Positions 1-8,635 of a stretch of 64,000 bases of DNA are shown here, piece by piece (position 1 is the stretch's first letter; each line of letters begins with the position of its first letter). Origin of the DNA: Loktanella sp. M215 (GTDB lineage: Bacteria; Pseudomonadota; Alphaproteobacteria; Rhodobacterales; Rhodobacteraceae). The notes beneath the pieces were generated by a model, which was given only the letters and a program-made list of their open reading frames with translations, was not told where the DNA came from and ran no database searches. Both the position numbers and the translations under genes were made by a program. Where the stretch lies: the NCBI RefSeq assembly GCF_021735925.1, contig NZ_WMEA01000001.1, forward strand, positions 1,642,001-1,706,000, in the 5' to 3' direction.

Positions 1-196
1 CATGGCGCGGGTTGGGCCGGGCGACCTCGTGGCCTTCCGCTCTGCCGGGGCCTACGGGGCCGTCATGGCGTCGGAATACAACTCGCGCCCCCTGATCCCA
101 GAGGTGCTGGTCCAGCGCGATCAATTTGCAGTCATCAGGGCGCGTCCCACCTTTGACGAAATCATCGCGCGCGATATCATTCCGGCGTGGCTGTGA
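1..196 (+). CDS. lysA: Diaminopimelate decarboxylase, C-terminal end (partial)
   Basis: This is the last 64 or so residues of a gene that begins before the window. The translation matches the C-terminal barrel of LysA, the PLP enzyme that decarboxylates meso-diaminopimelate to lysine. The stretch GAYGAVMASEYNSRP is the characteristic segment near the end of LysA that carries an active-site Tyr, and the ending RPTFDEIIARDIIPAWL is the usual tail in Rhodobacteraceae. The gene reads in from the left edge, so the ATG at base 2 is an internal Met and not a start. The next gene follows after about 40 bases on the same strand. The DAP-pathway gene dapB is also in this window, so lysine is made by that route. 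Confidence 0.9.
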   Translation, partial: MARVGPGDLVAFRSAGAYGAVMASEYNSRPLIPEVLVQRDQFAVIRARPTFDEIIARDIIPAWL

Positions 197-233
197 TCCA
201 GCAGGTCACACCGCCGCGCAAGGGAGAGGCCCG

Positions 234-2894
234 CTGACCGATCACCGCACCGACCTGCCGCACCTGAACCGCCCCGTCGCACTGACCCGTCTGGGGCTGG
301 TGGCCGAACGCGCGACCCGTGCCTTCTGGCCCTTGTGGAGCGTGCTTTTCGTCATCCTCGCGCCGCTGATGTTCGGCTGGCAGGACCGCATGAGCCTGGA
401 GGTGTTCTGGGGCCTCGGCGTCGTGGCCATCCTGGCCGTCGTCGTGACGCTGGTCCGCGGCCTGCGCGCCTTTCGCTGGCCCACCCGGGCCGAGGCGGTG
501 GCGCGTGTCGATGCCAGCCTGCCGGGACGACCGATTGCCGCAGTGCGCGACACGCAGGCGATCGGCGCGGGCGATCCCGCATCACAGGCGGTCTGGGCCG
601 CGCATCTGGCGCGCATGCGCCGCGCGACCGAAACGGCCAAGGCGGTGCAGCCTGACCTGAAGATTTCCGACCGCGACCCTTACGGCCTGCGTTACACGGC
701 GCTATTGTTCTTTGTCGTGGCGCTGCTCTTCGGCTCTGTCCTGCGCGTGGGCTCGGTGGCCGAGATCGCGCAGAACGGTGGCGGCGGTGCCTTGGCCACC
801 GGACCGGTCTGGGAAGGCTGGGTCGCCCCGCCCGCCTACACCGGCAAGCCGACGCTTTACCTCAACGACATTCCGCCCGGCCCGCTGAAGGTGCGGCTGG
901 GGTCGCAGATCACCCTGCGGCTTTACGGCGAGGTCGGCGCGCTGACGGTGGCGGAAACCGTGTCGGGCCGGACCACGGACATCCCGCCCGCGTCCGAACC
1001 GCAGCAGACGTTCACCGTGACGAAAGCGGGACGTGTCGCCATCGACGGCCCGAACGGGGCCGCCTGGGACCTTGCGATCCTGCCTGATACAGCACCCGAG
1101 GTCAGCCTGACCGCCCCCGTCGACGCCGATGCGATGGGCGAGATGAATCAGGCCTTTGCCGCCAGTGACGACTACGGTGTCGAAAGCGGCACGGCGACCA
1201 TCGCCCTCGATCTGGGGGCCGTCGACCGCAGCTATGGTCTGGCCGTCGACCCGGATCCGATCGCGCCGATCGTGCTGGACCTGCCGATGCCCTTCGGCGG
1301 GGACCGCGCGGATTTCGACGACGCCCTGATCGAGGATCTGTCGCAGCATCCTCTGGCGAACCTGCCGGTCACGATCACCCTTCAGGTGACGGACGCCGCC
1401 GGCCAGACCGGCACCAGCCTGGCAGAGCCGATCGTCCTGCCGGGACGGCGCTTCTTTCAGCCGGTGGCCAAAGCCATCGTCGAACAGCGCCGCGACCTGA
1501 TGTGGTCGCACAGCAACGCCCGCCGCATCGTGCAGGTTTTGCGCGCCGTGTCCTACGAGCCCGACACGCTGTTCACCAGCCAGACACCCTATCTGCGCCT
1601 GCGCCAGATCATCCGGCAGCTGGACCAGTCCGACCGCACCGGCCTGACCGACGAAACCGCGACCGAGATCGAGCAGGCTCTGTGGGATCTGGCGATCCAG
1701 CTGGAGGACGGCACCCTTGCCGACGCCCGCGAACGCCTGAAGCGTGCGCAGGAACGGCTGGAAGAGGCGATGAAGAACGGCGCCTCCGACGAGGAGATTG
1801 CCGATCTGATGCAGGAGTTGCGCGAGGCGACGCAGGACTACATGCAGATGCTGGCGGACCAGATGGATCCGAACGCGGACCAGACCGACCAGCCGCAGAC
1901 CTCCGAAAACACGATGGAGCTGTCGCAGGACGAGCTGCAGGCCCTGATGGACCGCATCGAAGAGCTGATGCAGGAAGGCCGCATGGCCGAGGCGCAGCAG
2001 TTGATGGATCAGCTGAATTCCCTGCTGGAGAATATGCAGATCACCCAGGGCGACGGCAGCGGCAGTGGCCCGCAGACCCCCGGTCAGCAGTCGATGCAGG
2101 ATCTGGCCGACACGTTGCGGGACCAGCAGGATTTGTCCGACGAGGCCTTCCGCGACATGCAGCAGGGCCAGCAGGGTCAACAAGGCCAAGAGGGTCAGCA
2201 GGGCCAAGGGCAGCAGCAAGGCCAAGGACAGCAGGGTCAAGGTCAGCAGCAAGGGCAGGGCCAGGGACAACAGGGCCAGGGACAGCAACAGGGCCAGAAT
2301 GGCCAAGGCCAGCAGCAAGGCCAGCCGGGCCAGGGTCAGAACGGCCAGGGTCAGAACGATCAGGGACAGGACGGTCAGGGCGCCGGATCGGGACAGTCAC
2401 TGGCAGAGCGCCAGCAGGGCCTGCGCGATGAACTCAGCCGCCAGCGCGGCGCCTTGCCCGGCCTGCCGGGAGAGGCGGGCGATGCCGCGCGTCAGTCCCT
2501 CGACCGCGCCGAAGGGGCCATGGATCAGGCCGAACGCGCCCTGCGCGACGGCGACATGGGGCAGGCCATCGACCGTCAGGCCGACGCCATGGATGCCCTG
2601 CGCGACGGCATGCGCGCCATCGGAGAGGCGCTGGCCCAGAACGACGGGCAGGAACCGGGGCAGGGCAACGCCGACGGCAACCAGACCGGACAGGTCCAGC
2701 CGGGCCGCCGCGACCCGCTGGGGCGGCAGTTGGGCAGCACCGGCCAATACGGCACGGACGAAAACCTGTTGCAGGGCGACGACGTCTATCGCCGGGCCGA
2801 GGAATTGCTGGGCGAAATCCGGCGCCGGTCGGCAGAACAAAGCCGCCCGCAGGTCGAACGCGACTACCTCGACCGGTTGCTGGATCGCTTCTGA
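234..2894 (+). CDS. DUF4175 / TIGR02302-type large membrane protein
   Basis: A protein of about 886 residues of the family that follows lysA in alphaproteobacteria; its function is unknown. Counted from the proposed start, hydrophobic segments lie near residues 34-49, 56-76 and 154-172. A beta-rich region likely to be periplasmic follows (to about residue 430), then a charged helical, coiled-coil-prone region (about 490-620), a Gln/Gly-rich low-complexity tract (about 642-717) and a helical C-terminus. The reading frame is open from base 126, but that part would overlap lysA and looks non-coding. A purine-rich AGGGAGAGG at 221-229 sits just before a CTG at 234 followed by TDHRTDLPHL, so a rare CTG start is my preferred reading. 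The first clear alternative is GTG at 300. Product class is confident, start is not. Confidence 0.8.
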   Translation: MTDHRTDLPHLNRPVALTRLGLVAERATRAFWPLWSVLFVILAPLMFGWQDRMSLEVFWGLGVVAILAVVVTLVRGLRAFRWPTRAEAVARVDASLPGRPIAAVRDTQAIGAGDPASQAVWAAHLARMRRATETAKAVQPDLKISDRDPYGLRYTALLFFVVALLFGSVLRVGSVAEIAQNGGGGALATGPVWEGWVAPPAYTGKPTLYLNDIPPGPLKVRLGSQITLRLYGEVGALTVAETVSGRTTDIPPASEPQQTFTVTKAGRVAIDGPNGAAWDLAILPDTAPEVSLTAPVDADAMGEMNQAFAASDDYGVESGTATIALDLGAVDRSYGLAVDPDPIAPIVLDLPMPFGGDRADFDDALIEDLSQHPLANLPVTITLQVTDAAGQTGTSLAEPIVLPGRRFFQPVAKAIVEQRRDLMWSHSNARRIVQVLRAVSYEPDTLFTSQTPYLRLRQIIRQLDQSDRTGLTDETATEIEQALWDLAIQLEDGTLADARERLKRAQERLEEAMKNGASDEEIADLMQELREATQDYMQMLADQMDPNADQTDQPQTSENTMELSQDELQALMDRIEELMQEGRMAEAQQLMDQLNSLLENMQITQGDGSGSGPQTPGQQSMQDLADTLRDQQDLSDEAFRDMQQGQQGQQGQEGQQGQGQQQGQGQQGQGQQQGQGQGQQGQGQQQGQNGQGQQQGQPGQGQNGQGQNDQGQDGQGAGSGQSLAERQQGLRDELSRQRGALPGLPGEAGDAARQSLDRAEGAMDQAERALRDGDMGQAIDRQADAMDALRDGMRAIGEALAQNDGQEPGQGNADGNQTGQVQPGRRDPLGRQLGSTGQYGTDENLLQGDDVYRRAEELLGEIRRRSAEQSRPQVERDYLDRLLDRF
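2158..2382. repeat. Low-complexity Gln/Gly-coding tract
   Basis: Inside the DUF4175 gene about 75 codons are almost only CAG/CAA and GGN, coding irregular GQGQQ- and GQQQGQ-type units with scattered N, D, E and P. Unit length varies, so this is an imperfect and probably slippage-prone tract rather than a clean tandem repeat. It separates the coiled-coil-like part of the protein from its helical C-terminus and is probably a flexible linker. Confidence 0.85.
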
Positions 2895-2943
2895 CCGCAG
2901 CGCCGACACCCGCACCTGACCAAGGCCGCGCGGTTGCCGTCTG

Positions 2944-3846
2944 TCAGGCGTTGGTCTCGCTGGCGTTCAGCAGGCTTTGCACCTGTGCATCCAGCCAAAG
3001 CCGTCCGGCGTCGATCGTGCCGACGTAGGCTGTCAGCGGGTCCGCCAGTGCTGGCACGCCCGCGGCGATGTCGTCGGCAAAGACATAAAGCAGCGCCAGC
3101 GCCGCAATCACGGCCAGCGTGCCAAAGAACCCGCGACGACCGCTCTTGCGGGCCTTGACCTGCTCGGCGTGTCGCTTCGGCAGGGCGTCACGCTCTGCAC
3201 TGGACCGCAGGGTCGAGTTGATTTCTTCGATGTCCGGAAAGATCTCGCGCCGCCGCCCCGTCGGTGCCTCGGGGATTGCGGCCACGGCCACCGTTTCGGG
3301 CTGCCGCGCCGGGGGCGCATCGGACGGGCCGGGGGCGCTGGCGCGCACGGCGGCCAGCGGCGGCGCAGGTCGGACCGGCTCGGGATCGCGCAGGCCAAGG
3401 TCCTGCTGCTGCTCCAGACCACCGCCCTCAGAGCGTCGCGCCGCTTCCTCGCGGGCGGCTTCCTCGCGCAGGATATCCGCGATCGAGGGGTCAAGCTGCG
3501 TGCGGCCCGGCGCGCGCGGCGCCGGTGCGGTGGGGCGCGGCCCATCGGCGCCTGCGGCAGGTCCGGCTGTGGCTGGCGCTAAGGGCGCGACGGGTGCGGC
3601 CGCAAATGGTGCCTTTGCAGCGACCGGCGCCGGCTGCACATCCTCGTCGGCATCGACCTCAGGATCCGGCGCCTTGTCCCGCTCTGGCGCAACGGCCTCC
3701 GGGTCTTCCATCCGGGCCGAGGGGGCGGCGGCGCTTTCGAACCAGGTATGGCCGCAGTTCGAACATTGCACATCGCAGCCATCGACGGGGATGACGTCGC
3801 CGTCGACCTCGTATTGCGCGCCACAGTTCGGGCAGATCAGCCGCAT
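2944..3846 (-). CDS. Zinc-ribbon (MJ0042-type) membrane-anchored protein
   Basis: The 300-residue protein starts with an MJ0042/zinc_ribbon_5 domain: MRLICPNCGAQYEVD holds Cys5 and Cys8, and a second CxxC (Cys28, Cys31, in CSNCGHTWF) completes a four-Cys zinc site. A long Ala/Pro-rich charged middle follows, then one hydrophobic segment (GFFGTLAVIAALALLYVFA) about 60 residues from the end. I chose the ATG directly before RLICPNC because upstream in-frame residues do not belong to the domain. The protein probably sits in the inner membrane with the ribbon in the cytoplasm. It is divergent from ftsE, as is common in Rhodobacteraceae. Members of this family have no established function; a regulatory or cell-envelope role is only a guess. 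Confidence 0.85.
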   Translation of the reverse strand: MRLICPNCGAQYEVDGDVIPVDGCDVQCSNCGHTWFESAAAPSARMEDPEAVAPERDKAPDPEVDADEDVQPAPVAAKAPFAAAPVAPLAPATAGPAAGADGPRPTAPAPRAPGRTQLDPSIADILREEAAREEAARRSEGGGLEQQQDLGLRDPEPVRPAPPLAAVRASAPGPSDAPPARQPETVAVAAIPEAPTGRRREIFPDIEEINSTLRSSAERDALPKRHAEQVKARKSGRRGFFGTLAVIAALALLYVFADDIAAGVPALADPLTAYVGTIDAGRLWLDAQVQSLLNASETNA

Positions 3847-4014
3847 CGAATCAATCCTTTGCACGCCAATGCAGGCCAACGCGGCCTATCCCCTGTGCCA
3901 TTTCTAGCAAGGGCGGTCACGCGCGCCAAGGTTTGCACGGGCTATTCACTGGATTGCATTGTAACCTGTTGCAGATTTGGGCAAAAGACCCGAAGGCCGG
4001 GCGAGGAGACCAGC

Positions 4015-4686
4015 GTGATCGAGCTATCTGACGTAGCCTACAGCTATGGCGGCGCGCAGCTGTTCACGAATCTGACTCTGGCGCTCACGCCGGGGTCGTT
4101 CCAGTTCCTGACGGGCCCCTCGGGTGCCGGCAAGACGACGCTGCTGAAACTGTGCTACGGCGACCTGCGCGCGACGGGCGGGCGTGTCAGCCTGTTCGGG
4201 CAGGATGCCGCGACGATGGCGCGCGACGATGTCGCGATGGCGCGGCGCCGGATCGGTGTCGTGCATCAGGATTGCCAGTTCCTCGATCACCTGCCCGTCG
4301 CCGAAAACATAGCCCTCCCGTTGCAGGTCGCCGGTCGCGCTGCCGAAGCGTCCGGCAATCTGGACGAACTGCTGGCCTGGGTCGGGCTGTCGGCACAGGC
4401 GCAACAACTGCCACCGGAACTGTCGGGCGGTGAACGCCAGCGTGCCGCCTTGGCACGGGCCGTCATCACTTCGCCCGACGTCATCATCGCCGACGAGCCG
4501 ACGGGCAATGTCGACTGGGAGATGTCGCAGCGCCTGCTGACCCTGCTGGTCGAGCTGAACCGCATGGGCAAGACCGTCCTGATCGCGACCCACGACATGA
4601 ACCTGATCCGCGCCGCCAAGACACAGGTCAGCGCGAACGTGTTGCGCCTGAAGGGCGGTCGTTTGCAGACCGGGGTGGCACTGTGA
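4015..4686 (+). CDS. ftsE: Cell division ABC ATPase FtsE
   Basis: A 223-residue ABC ATPase of the FtsE type. It has Walker A GPSGAGKTTLLKL, signature LSGGERQRAALARA, and Walker B VIIADEPTGNVD followed by the H-loop ATHD. FtsE pairs with the FtsX permease at the divisome and drives peptidoglycan hydrolase activation. The GTG start at 4015 gives the typical N-terminus (VIELSDVAYSYGG); sequence upstream in frame is unlike the family. The stop overlaps the ftsX start by four bases (GTGA), so the pair is translationally coupled. The acyltransferase gene after ftsX overlaps in turn, making a three-gene operon divergent from the zinc-ribbon gene. Confidence 0.95.
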   Translation: MIELSDVAYSYGGAQLFTNLTLALTPGSFQFLTGPSGAGKTTLLKLCYGDLRATGGRVSLFGQDAATMARDDVAMARRRIGVVHQDCQFLDHLPVAENIALPLQVAGRAAEASGNLDELLAWVGLSAQAQQLPPELSGGERQRAALARAVITSPDVIIADEPTGNVDWEMSQRLLTLLVELNRMGKTVLIATHDMNLIRAAKTQVSANVLRLKGGRLQTGVAL

Positions 4687-5600
4687 ACCTGCGCGTGCCA
4701 TCGGGCCTTGCGCGTGCGCTGGCGCTGCTGGTGGGCAACCCCAGCGCTGACCGTGCCGTGCCGCCGACCGGGTTCACCGCCCGCCTGACGGTCTTTACCG
4801 CCGGGTCCATGGCCTTTCTGGCGGTCTTCGCCATCGCATTTTCGCTCGCCACGGGGCGGCTGGCCGACCGCTGGTCCGCGGAACTGGCCCGCACGGCCAC
4901 GCTGCGCATCTCTGCCCCGGTCGATCAGGCCGCAGCACAGGTCAGCCGCGCGCTGACGGTGCTGGAACAGACCCCCGGCGTCGCCACCGCCCGCGCCTTG
5001 ACCGACGACGAAGAGCGTGCCCTGCTGGAACCGTGGTTCGGCCCCGACCTGCCGCTCGATACCCTGCCGATCCCGCAGCTGATCGAGATCACGGAAACCG
5101 CCGAGGGCTATGACGCGACGGGCTTGCGGGCACGCCTGCAGGCCGAGGTGCCGGGGGCGGTACTGGACGACCATACCCGCTGGCGGGCACCCCTTGTGGA
5201 CGCGGCCAACCGCCTGCGGACCATGGGCTGGGTCGCACTGCTGCTGATCGGGGCCGCCACGGCCGCGATGATCACGCTGGCGGCACAGTCTGCCCTGTCG
5301 GCCAACGCGCAGGTGATCCGTGTGATGCGCCTTGTTGGCGCGCGTGACAGCTATATCGCGCGGGCCTTCGTGCGCCGGTTCACCCTGCGGTCAGGGCTGG
5401 GCGCTGCCATCGGCACCGCCGCCGGCCTGATCGCCGTGGCCGCATTGCCCGGTGACGCCGACGCGGCGGGCTTTCTGACGGGCTTGGGCTTTCAGGGGTG
5501 GGGCTGGCTGGTGCCTCTGCTGATCCCGCCACTGGCCGCCGTCACCGCCTTTTTCGCCACCCGGGCCGCGGCCCTGCGCACGCTGAGGTCTCAGGCATGA
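4683..5600 (+). CDS. ftsX: Cell division protein FtsX
   Basis: A 305-residue FtsX-type permease. A first transmembrane segment near residues 38-57 (FTAGSMAFLAVFAIAFSL) is followed by a periplasmic domain of about 110 residues and three more membrane segments in the C-terminal half (around MGWVALLLIGAATAAMITLA, LGAAIGTAAGLIAVAAL and WLVPLLIPPLAAVTAFFA). This is the four-helix layout of FtsX, the partner of FtsE. The GTG start lies inside the ftsE stop. The sequence is weakly conserved, as usual for FtsX, and the call leans on topology plus the ftsE neighbour. Confidence 0.92.
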   Translation: MNLRVPSGLARALALLVGNPSADRAVPPTGFTARLTVFTAGSMAFLAVFAIAFSLATGRLADRWSAELARTATLRISAPVDQAAAQVSRALTVLEQTPGVATARALTDDEERALLEPWFGPDLPLDTLPIPQLIEITETAEGYDATGLRARLQAEVPGAVLDDHTRWRAPLVDAANRLRTMGWVALLLIGAATAAMITLAAQSALSANAQVIRVMRLVGARDSYIARAFVRRFTLRSGLGAAIGTAAGLIAVAALPGDADAAGFLTGLGFQGWGWLVPLLIPPLAAVTAFFATRAAALRTLRSQA

Positions 5601-6349
5601 GTTACGCTCTCCAATGGGTCCGGTCGCTGGCCTTTGCCATCGTGATGTATCTGCTGATGGCGGTCATGGGGATCCTGTTCCTGCCCTATGCGATGATCGA
5701 CCGTGACGGCGCGATGAAGACCTGCAAGATGTACGCCCGCGCGGTGATCTGGCTGGCCGGCTGGATGATCGGCCTGCGGTTCGAGGTGCGCGGCAGCCCC
5801 CCCGTCACCGGCTGCATGATCGCGGCCAAGCACCAGTCCTTCATGGATGTCATGTTCATCTACCAGCTTCTGCCGCGCCCGCGCTTCATCATGAAGCGCC
5901 TGCTGCTTTATGCGCCGGTGCTGGGCTGGTTTGCCTATCGCGCGGGATGCATCCCCGTCGATCGTGGCAAGAAAGGCCGCGCGATCAAGGACATGCTGGC
6001 GCGGGTCAAGGCCGGCGACGCCGCGCCGGGACAGCTGTGCATCTATCCGCAGGGCACCCGCGTCGCGCCGGGGGCGGTCATGCCCTACAAGAAGGGTACC
6101 GCGGCGCTCTATGCCGAGCTGGGACAGCCGGTGGTGCCGGTCGCCACGAATATCGGGGTCTTCTGGCCCAAGCGCGGCATCTACCGCAAGCCCGGCACGG
6201 CGGTCTTTGCCTTTCTGGACCCGATCCCGCCGGGCGGGTCGCTGCGCGGTTTCCTGCGCGAGCTGGAAGAGGCGATCGAGACGCAGTCCAATGCTCTGGC
6301 CCGCGAGGCGGGTATGACCCTGCCGCTGCCGCCCGTGTCAGAGGTCTGA
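5597..6349 (+). CDS. plsC: 1-acyl-sn-glycerol-3-phosphate acyltransferase (PlsC family)
   Basis: A 250-residue acyltransferase likely to add the second acyl chain in phosphatidic acid synthesis at the inner membrane. It has an N-terminal membrane segment (about residues 10-33), the catalytic HX4D box as His79-QSFM-Asp84, and the glycerophosphate-binding motif as YPQGTR, where most relatives have PEGTR. The ATG overlaps the ftsX stop by four bases, so it is probably co-transcribed with ftsEX. This ftsE-ftsX-plsC order is common in roseobacters. More than one PlsC paralogue is usual in the group, so the exact acyl substrate is unknown. Confidence 0.88.
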   Translation: MSYALQWVRSLAFAIVMYLLMAVMGILFLPYAMIDRDGAMKTCKMYARAVIWLAGWMIGLRFEVRGSPPVTGCMIAAKHQSFMDVMFIYQLLPRPRFIMKRLLLYAPVLGWFAYRAGCIPVDRGKKGRAIKDMLARVKAGDAAPGQLCIYPQGTRVAPGAVMPYKKGTAALYAELGQPVVPVATNIGVFWPKRGIYRKPGTAVFAFLDPIPPGGSLRGFLRELEEAIETQSNALAREAGMTLPLPPVSEV

Positions 6350-6383
6350 CCGAAATCGGAGTCGTTCAGTAGGGGGCGGCGTG

Positions 6384-6445
6384 GCTGGGGGCGCTGCCCC
6401 CGGCGCGATGCGCCTCCCCCGAAGTATTTTTGACCAGAAGAAGGG
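6384..6445. repeat. Two-hairpin intergenic element, copy 1
   Basis: Between the convergent plsC and accA genes lie two adjacent GC hairpins: stem 6387-6392 with 6396-6401, and stem 6402-6406 with 6410-6414. A C-rich run, GAAGTATTTTT and GACCAGAAGAAGG follow. The same architecture with a nearly identical 3' part occurs again near 45821-45880. The hairpin plus T-rich tail could act as a terminator for plsC. I recall similar elements scattered between genes in other Rhodobacteraceae, but cannot check this here. Confidence 0.75.
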
Positions 6446-6454
6446 CGAAGCCGG

Positions 6455-7417
6455 TCAGGCGGCAAGGCCCTTCTTGCCGAGTTCGAGGTACTTGCGGCGC
6501 CGGTCGAGGCGGACCTGATCCGGGGCCACCTTTTCCAGTTCGGCCAGAGTTTTTGTCAGCGCCGCACCCACGGACTGGACTGCAGCTGCGGGCGCGCGGT
6601 GCGCGCCGCCCAGCGGTTCGGGAATGATCCGGTCGCAGACGCCCAACTCTTGCAGGTTCTGTGCCGTCAGACGCAGGGCGGCGGCGGCCTCTTGCGTCTT
6701 GGCCGCGTCCTTCCACAGGATCGACGCACAGCCTTCGGGGCTGATGACCGAATAGATCGAATGTTCCAGCATCAGGACACGGTTCGCGGTGGCAAAGGCC
6801 ACGGCGCCGCCAGATCCGCCCTCGCCGATCACGACGCTGATCAGCGGCACGGACAGATCGAGGCAGGCCTCGGTGGCGCGGGCGATGGCCTCCGACTGGC
6901 CCCGCTCCTCTGCCCCCTTGCCGGGATAGGCGCCGGGGGTGTCGACCAGCGTGACGACCGGCAGCCCGAAACGGTTCGCCAGTTCCATCAGACGGATCGC
7001 CTTGCGATAGCCTTCGGGGCGGGCCATGCCAAAGTTGTGGGCGATGCGCGATTTCGTATCGTGCCCCTTTTCGTGGCCGATCACCACGACGGACCGCCCG
7101 TCGAACCGCGCAAGACCGCCCATCACGGCATGGTCGTCGGCAAAATTCCGGTCACCGGCCAGCGGCGTGAAATCGCTGAACAGGGCCGCGATGTAATCCT
7201 TGCAATGCGGCCGTTCCGGATGCCGCGCCACCTGGCATTTGCGCCAGGGCGTGAGGTTGGCATAAAGCGATTTCAGCAGGTCGCGGCTTTTCTTGTCGAG
7301 CGCCGCGGCCTCTTTTTCCACGTCCATCTCGGCGTTCTCGCGCGCCATGGCGCGCAGCTCTTCCGCCTTGCCTTCGATCTCGGCGAGCGGTTTTTCGAAA
7401 TCGAGGTACTGGGTCAT
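6455..7417 (-). CDS. accA: Acetyl-CoA carboxylase carboxyltransferase subunit alpha
   Basis: This 320-residue protein matches AccA along its full length, from the start [20 protein letters not shown] to the C-terminus. With AccD it transfers CO2 from carboxybiotin to acetyl-CoA to make malonyl-CoA, the first committed step of fatty acid synthesis. The crotonase-fold oxyanion region is visible as [18 protein letters not shown], followed by [20 protein letters not shown], typical of AccA. Length is normal. It is a single-gene unit here, convergent with plsC, with the two-hairpin element between their 3' ends. Confidence 0.97.
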   Translation of the reverse strand: MTQYLDFEKPLAEIEGKAEELRAMARENAEMDVEKEAAALDKKSRDLLKSLYANLTPWRKCQVARHPERPHCKDYIAALFSDFTPLAGDRNFADDHAVMGGLARFDGRSVVVIGHEKGHDTKSRIAHNFGMARPEGYRKAIRLMELANRFGLPVVTLVDTPGAYPGKGAEERGQSEAIARATEACLDLSVPLISVVIGEGGSGGAVAFATANRVLMLEHSIYSVISPEGCASILWKDAAKTQEAAAALRLTAQNLQELGVCDRIIPEPLGGAHRAPAAAVQSVGAALTKTLAELEKVAPDQVRLDRRRKYLELGKKGLAA

Positions 7418-7522
7418 GGAAACGCCTTCATTGCCTGACGCCGATATAGGCGACGTGCACCCCGATTTGCAATGGTCGCAGCCTCGGCCGGGCGTTTACC
7501 CGGCCGGATGAATAGGTCGGCG

Positions 7523-8479
7523 TCAGCCTGCGATCATCTCGGATTGCTTCACGATGACCTCGGCCTGCTTGATGCTGGCGATATCGACGAGGCGCCCCTT
7601 GTAGACGGTCGCCCCTTCGCCCCGCGCCTTGGCGTCCTCCATGGCGGCGAGGATCTCGCGCGCCTCGGCCACGGCAGCGTCGGAGGGGGTAAAGACCTCG
7701 TTCGCCAAGGCGATCTGCCGAGGGTGGATCGCCCATTTGCCGACCATGCCCAGCGTGGCGCTGCGGCGGGCCTGCGCACGATAGCCTTCGTCGTCCGAAA
7801 AATCGCCGAACGGGCCGTCGACTGGCAGGATGCCGTGGGTTCGGCAGGCGGCGACGATCGCGGTCTGCGCCCAGTGCCAAGGATCGGCATAGTGGCGCGT
7901 GTCACCCTGCAGCATGTAATAGTTGTCCTGTGTCCCCCCGATCCCGGTGGTCTGCATGCCCATCGAGGCGGCAAAGTCCGCCGCACCAAGGCTCATCGCC
8001 TGCATCCGGGGCGATGCGGCCGCGATTTCGTTCACGTTGACTAGACCGGCGGCGGATTCGATGATGACCTCGAACCCGATGCGCCGGGTGCGTCCCTTGG
8101 CGGCCTCGATCGCCGTGACCAGCGCGTCGACGGCATAGACGTCCGCGGCGCAGCCCACCTTGGGGATCATGATCTGGTCCAGACGGTCGCCCGCCTGCTC
8201 CAGCAGGTCCACCACGTCGCGATACCAGAACGGCGTATCAAGGCTGTTGATCCGGACCGACAGATGTTTCGTGGTCCAGTCGACGTCGTTGATGGCGGTG
8301 ATGATATTCGCTCGCGCCGCCGCCTTGTCACTGGGGGCGACCGAATCCTCCAGATCGAGGTTGATCACATCCGCGTCCGACGCTGCCATCTTGGCAAAGA
8401 GTTTCGTATTGGATCCGGGTCCGAAAAGCTGGCACCGGTTCGGGCGGGCGGGGGGCGTCGGCTGCAGGCGAAATGACAT
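7523..8479 (-). CDS. mcl1: L-malyl-CoA / beta-methylmalyl-CoA lyase
   Basis: A 318-residue HpcH/HpaI-type CoA lyase that closely matches the Mcl1 enzyme of Rhodobacter in length and motifs, with the start MSFRLQPTPPARPNRCQLFG. Mcl1 cleaves L-malyl-CoA and beta-methylmalyl-CoA reversibly into glyoxylate plus acetyl- or propionyl-CoA, in the ethylmalonyl-CoA pathway and related C2 assimilation. Motifs seen include DVINLDLEDSV (metal site), FEVIIESAAGL (metal-binding Glu) and MSLGAADFAASMGMQT. A paralogue, malyl-CoA thioesterase (Mcl2), exists in the group, but the ending (VDIASIKQAEVIVKQ) favours Mcl1. A dyad lies in the promoter region upstream. Confidence 0.92.
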   Translation of the reverse strand: MSFRLQPTPPARPNRCQLFGPGSNTKLFAKMAASDADVINLDLEDSVAPSDKAAARANIITAINDVDWTTKHLSVRINSLDTPFWYRDVVDLLEQAGDRLDQIMIPKVGCAADVYAVDALVTAIEAAKGRTRRIGFEVIIESAAGLVNVNEIAAASPRMQAMSLGAADFAASMGMQTTGIGGTQDNYYMLQGDTRHYADPWHWAQTAIVAACRTHGILPVDGPFGDFSDDEGYRAQARRSATLGMVGKWAIHPRQIALANEVFTPSDAAVAEAREILAAMEDAKARGEGATVYKGRLVDIASIKQAEVIVKQSEMIAG

Positions 8480-8542
8480 GGAAAAGGTTCTTTATTTCAT
8501 TTGTATGTCGTCTTTGGGTATATTGTTGCGCATTCAAGCGCA

Positions 8543-8559
8543 AGGTGCGTAATGCACCT
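8543..8559. promoter_or_regulatory. Inverted repeat upstream of mcl1, possible operator
   Basis: AGGTGC and GCACCT form a perfect 6-base dyad around a 5-base spacer, about 65 bases before the mcl1 start and just upstream of a plausible reverse-strand promoter (TTGCGC then TATACC). The position suggests a regulator site for mcl1, but no matching regulator is encoded nearby. CueR is unlikely because its sites near copA and copZ look different. Confidence 0.35.
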
Positions 8560-8635
8560 GCAGCAATCTGGCCAGACACCCCGCAGGTTGAAAGGTGACG
8601 TACTGCGGGCGTCACGGCTTGCGCCCGTACCGCTG

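Noticed and set aside
702..2318. Long minus-strand open frame opposite the DUF4175 gene (538 codons)
   Set aside because: It is antisense to a recognised family, Leu/Arg-rich from the reverse reading of Gln/Gly codons, and has no domain. High GC content leaves long antisense frames open.
2158..2382. CRISPR-like or VNTR array
   Set aside because: The repeats are irregular Gln/Gly codons within an open coding frame with no spacers.
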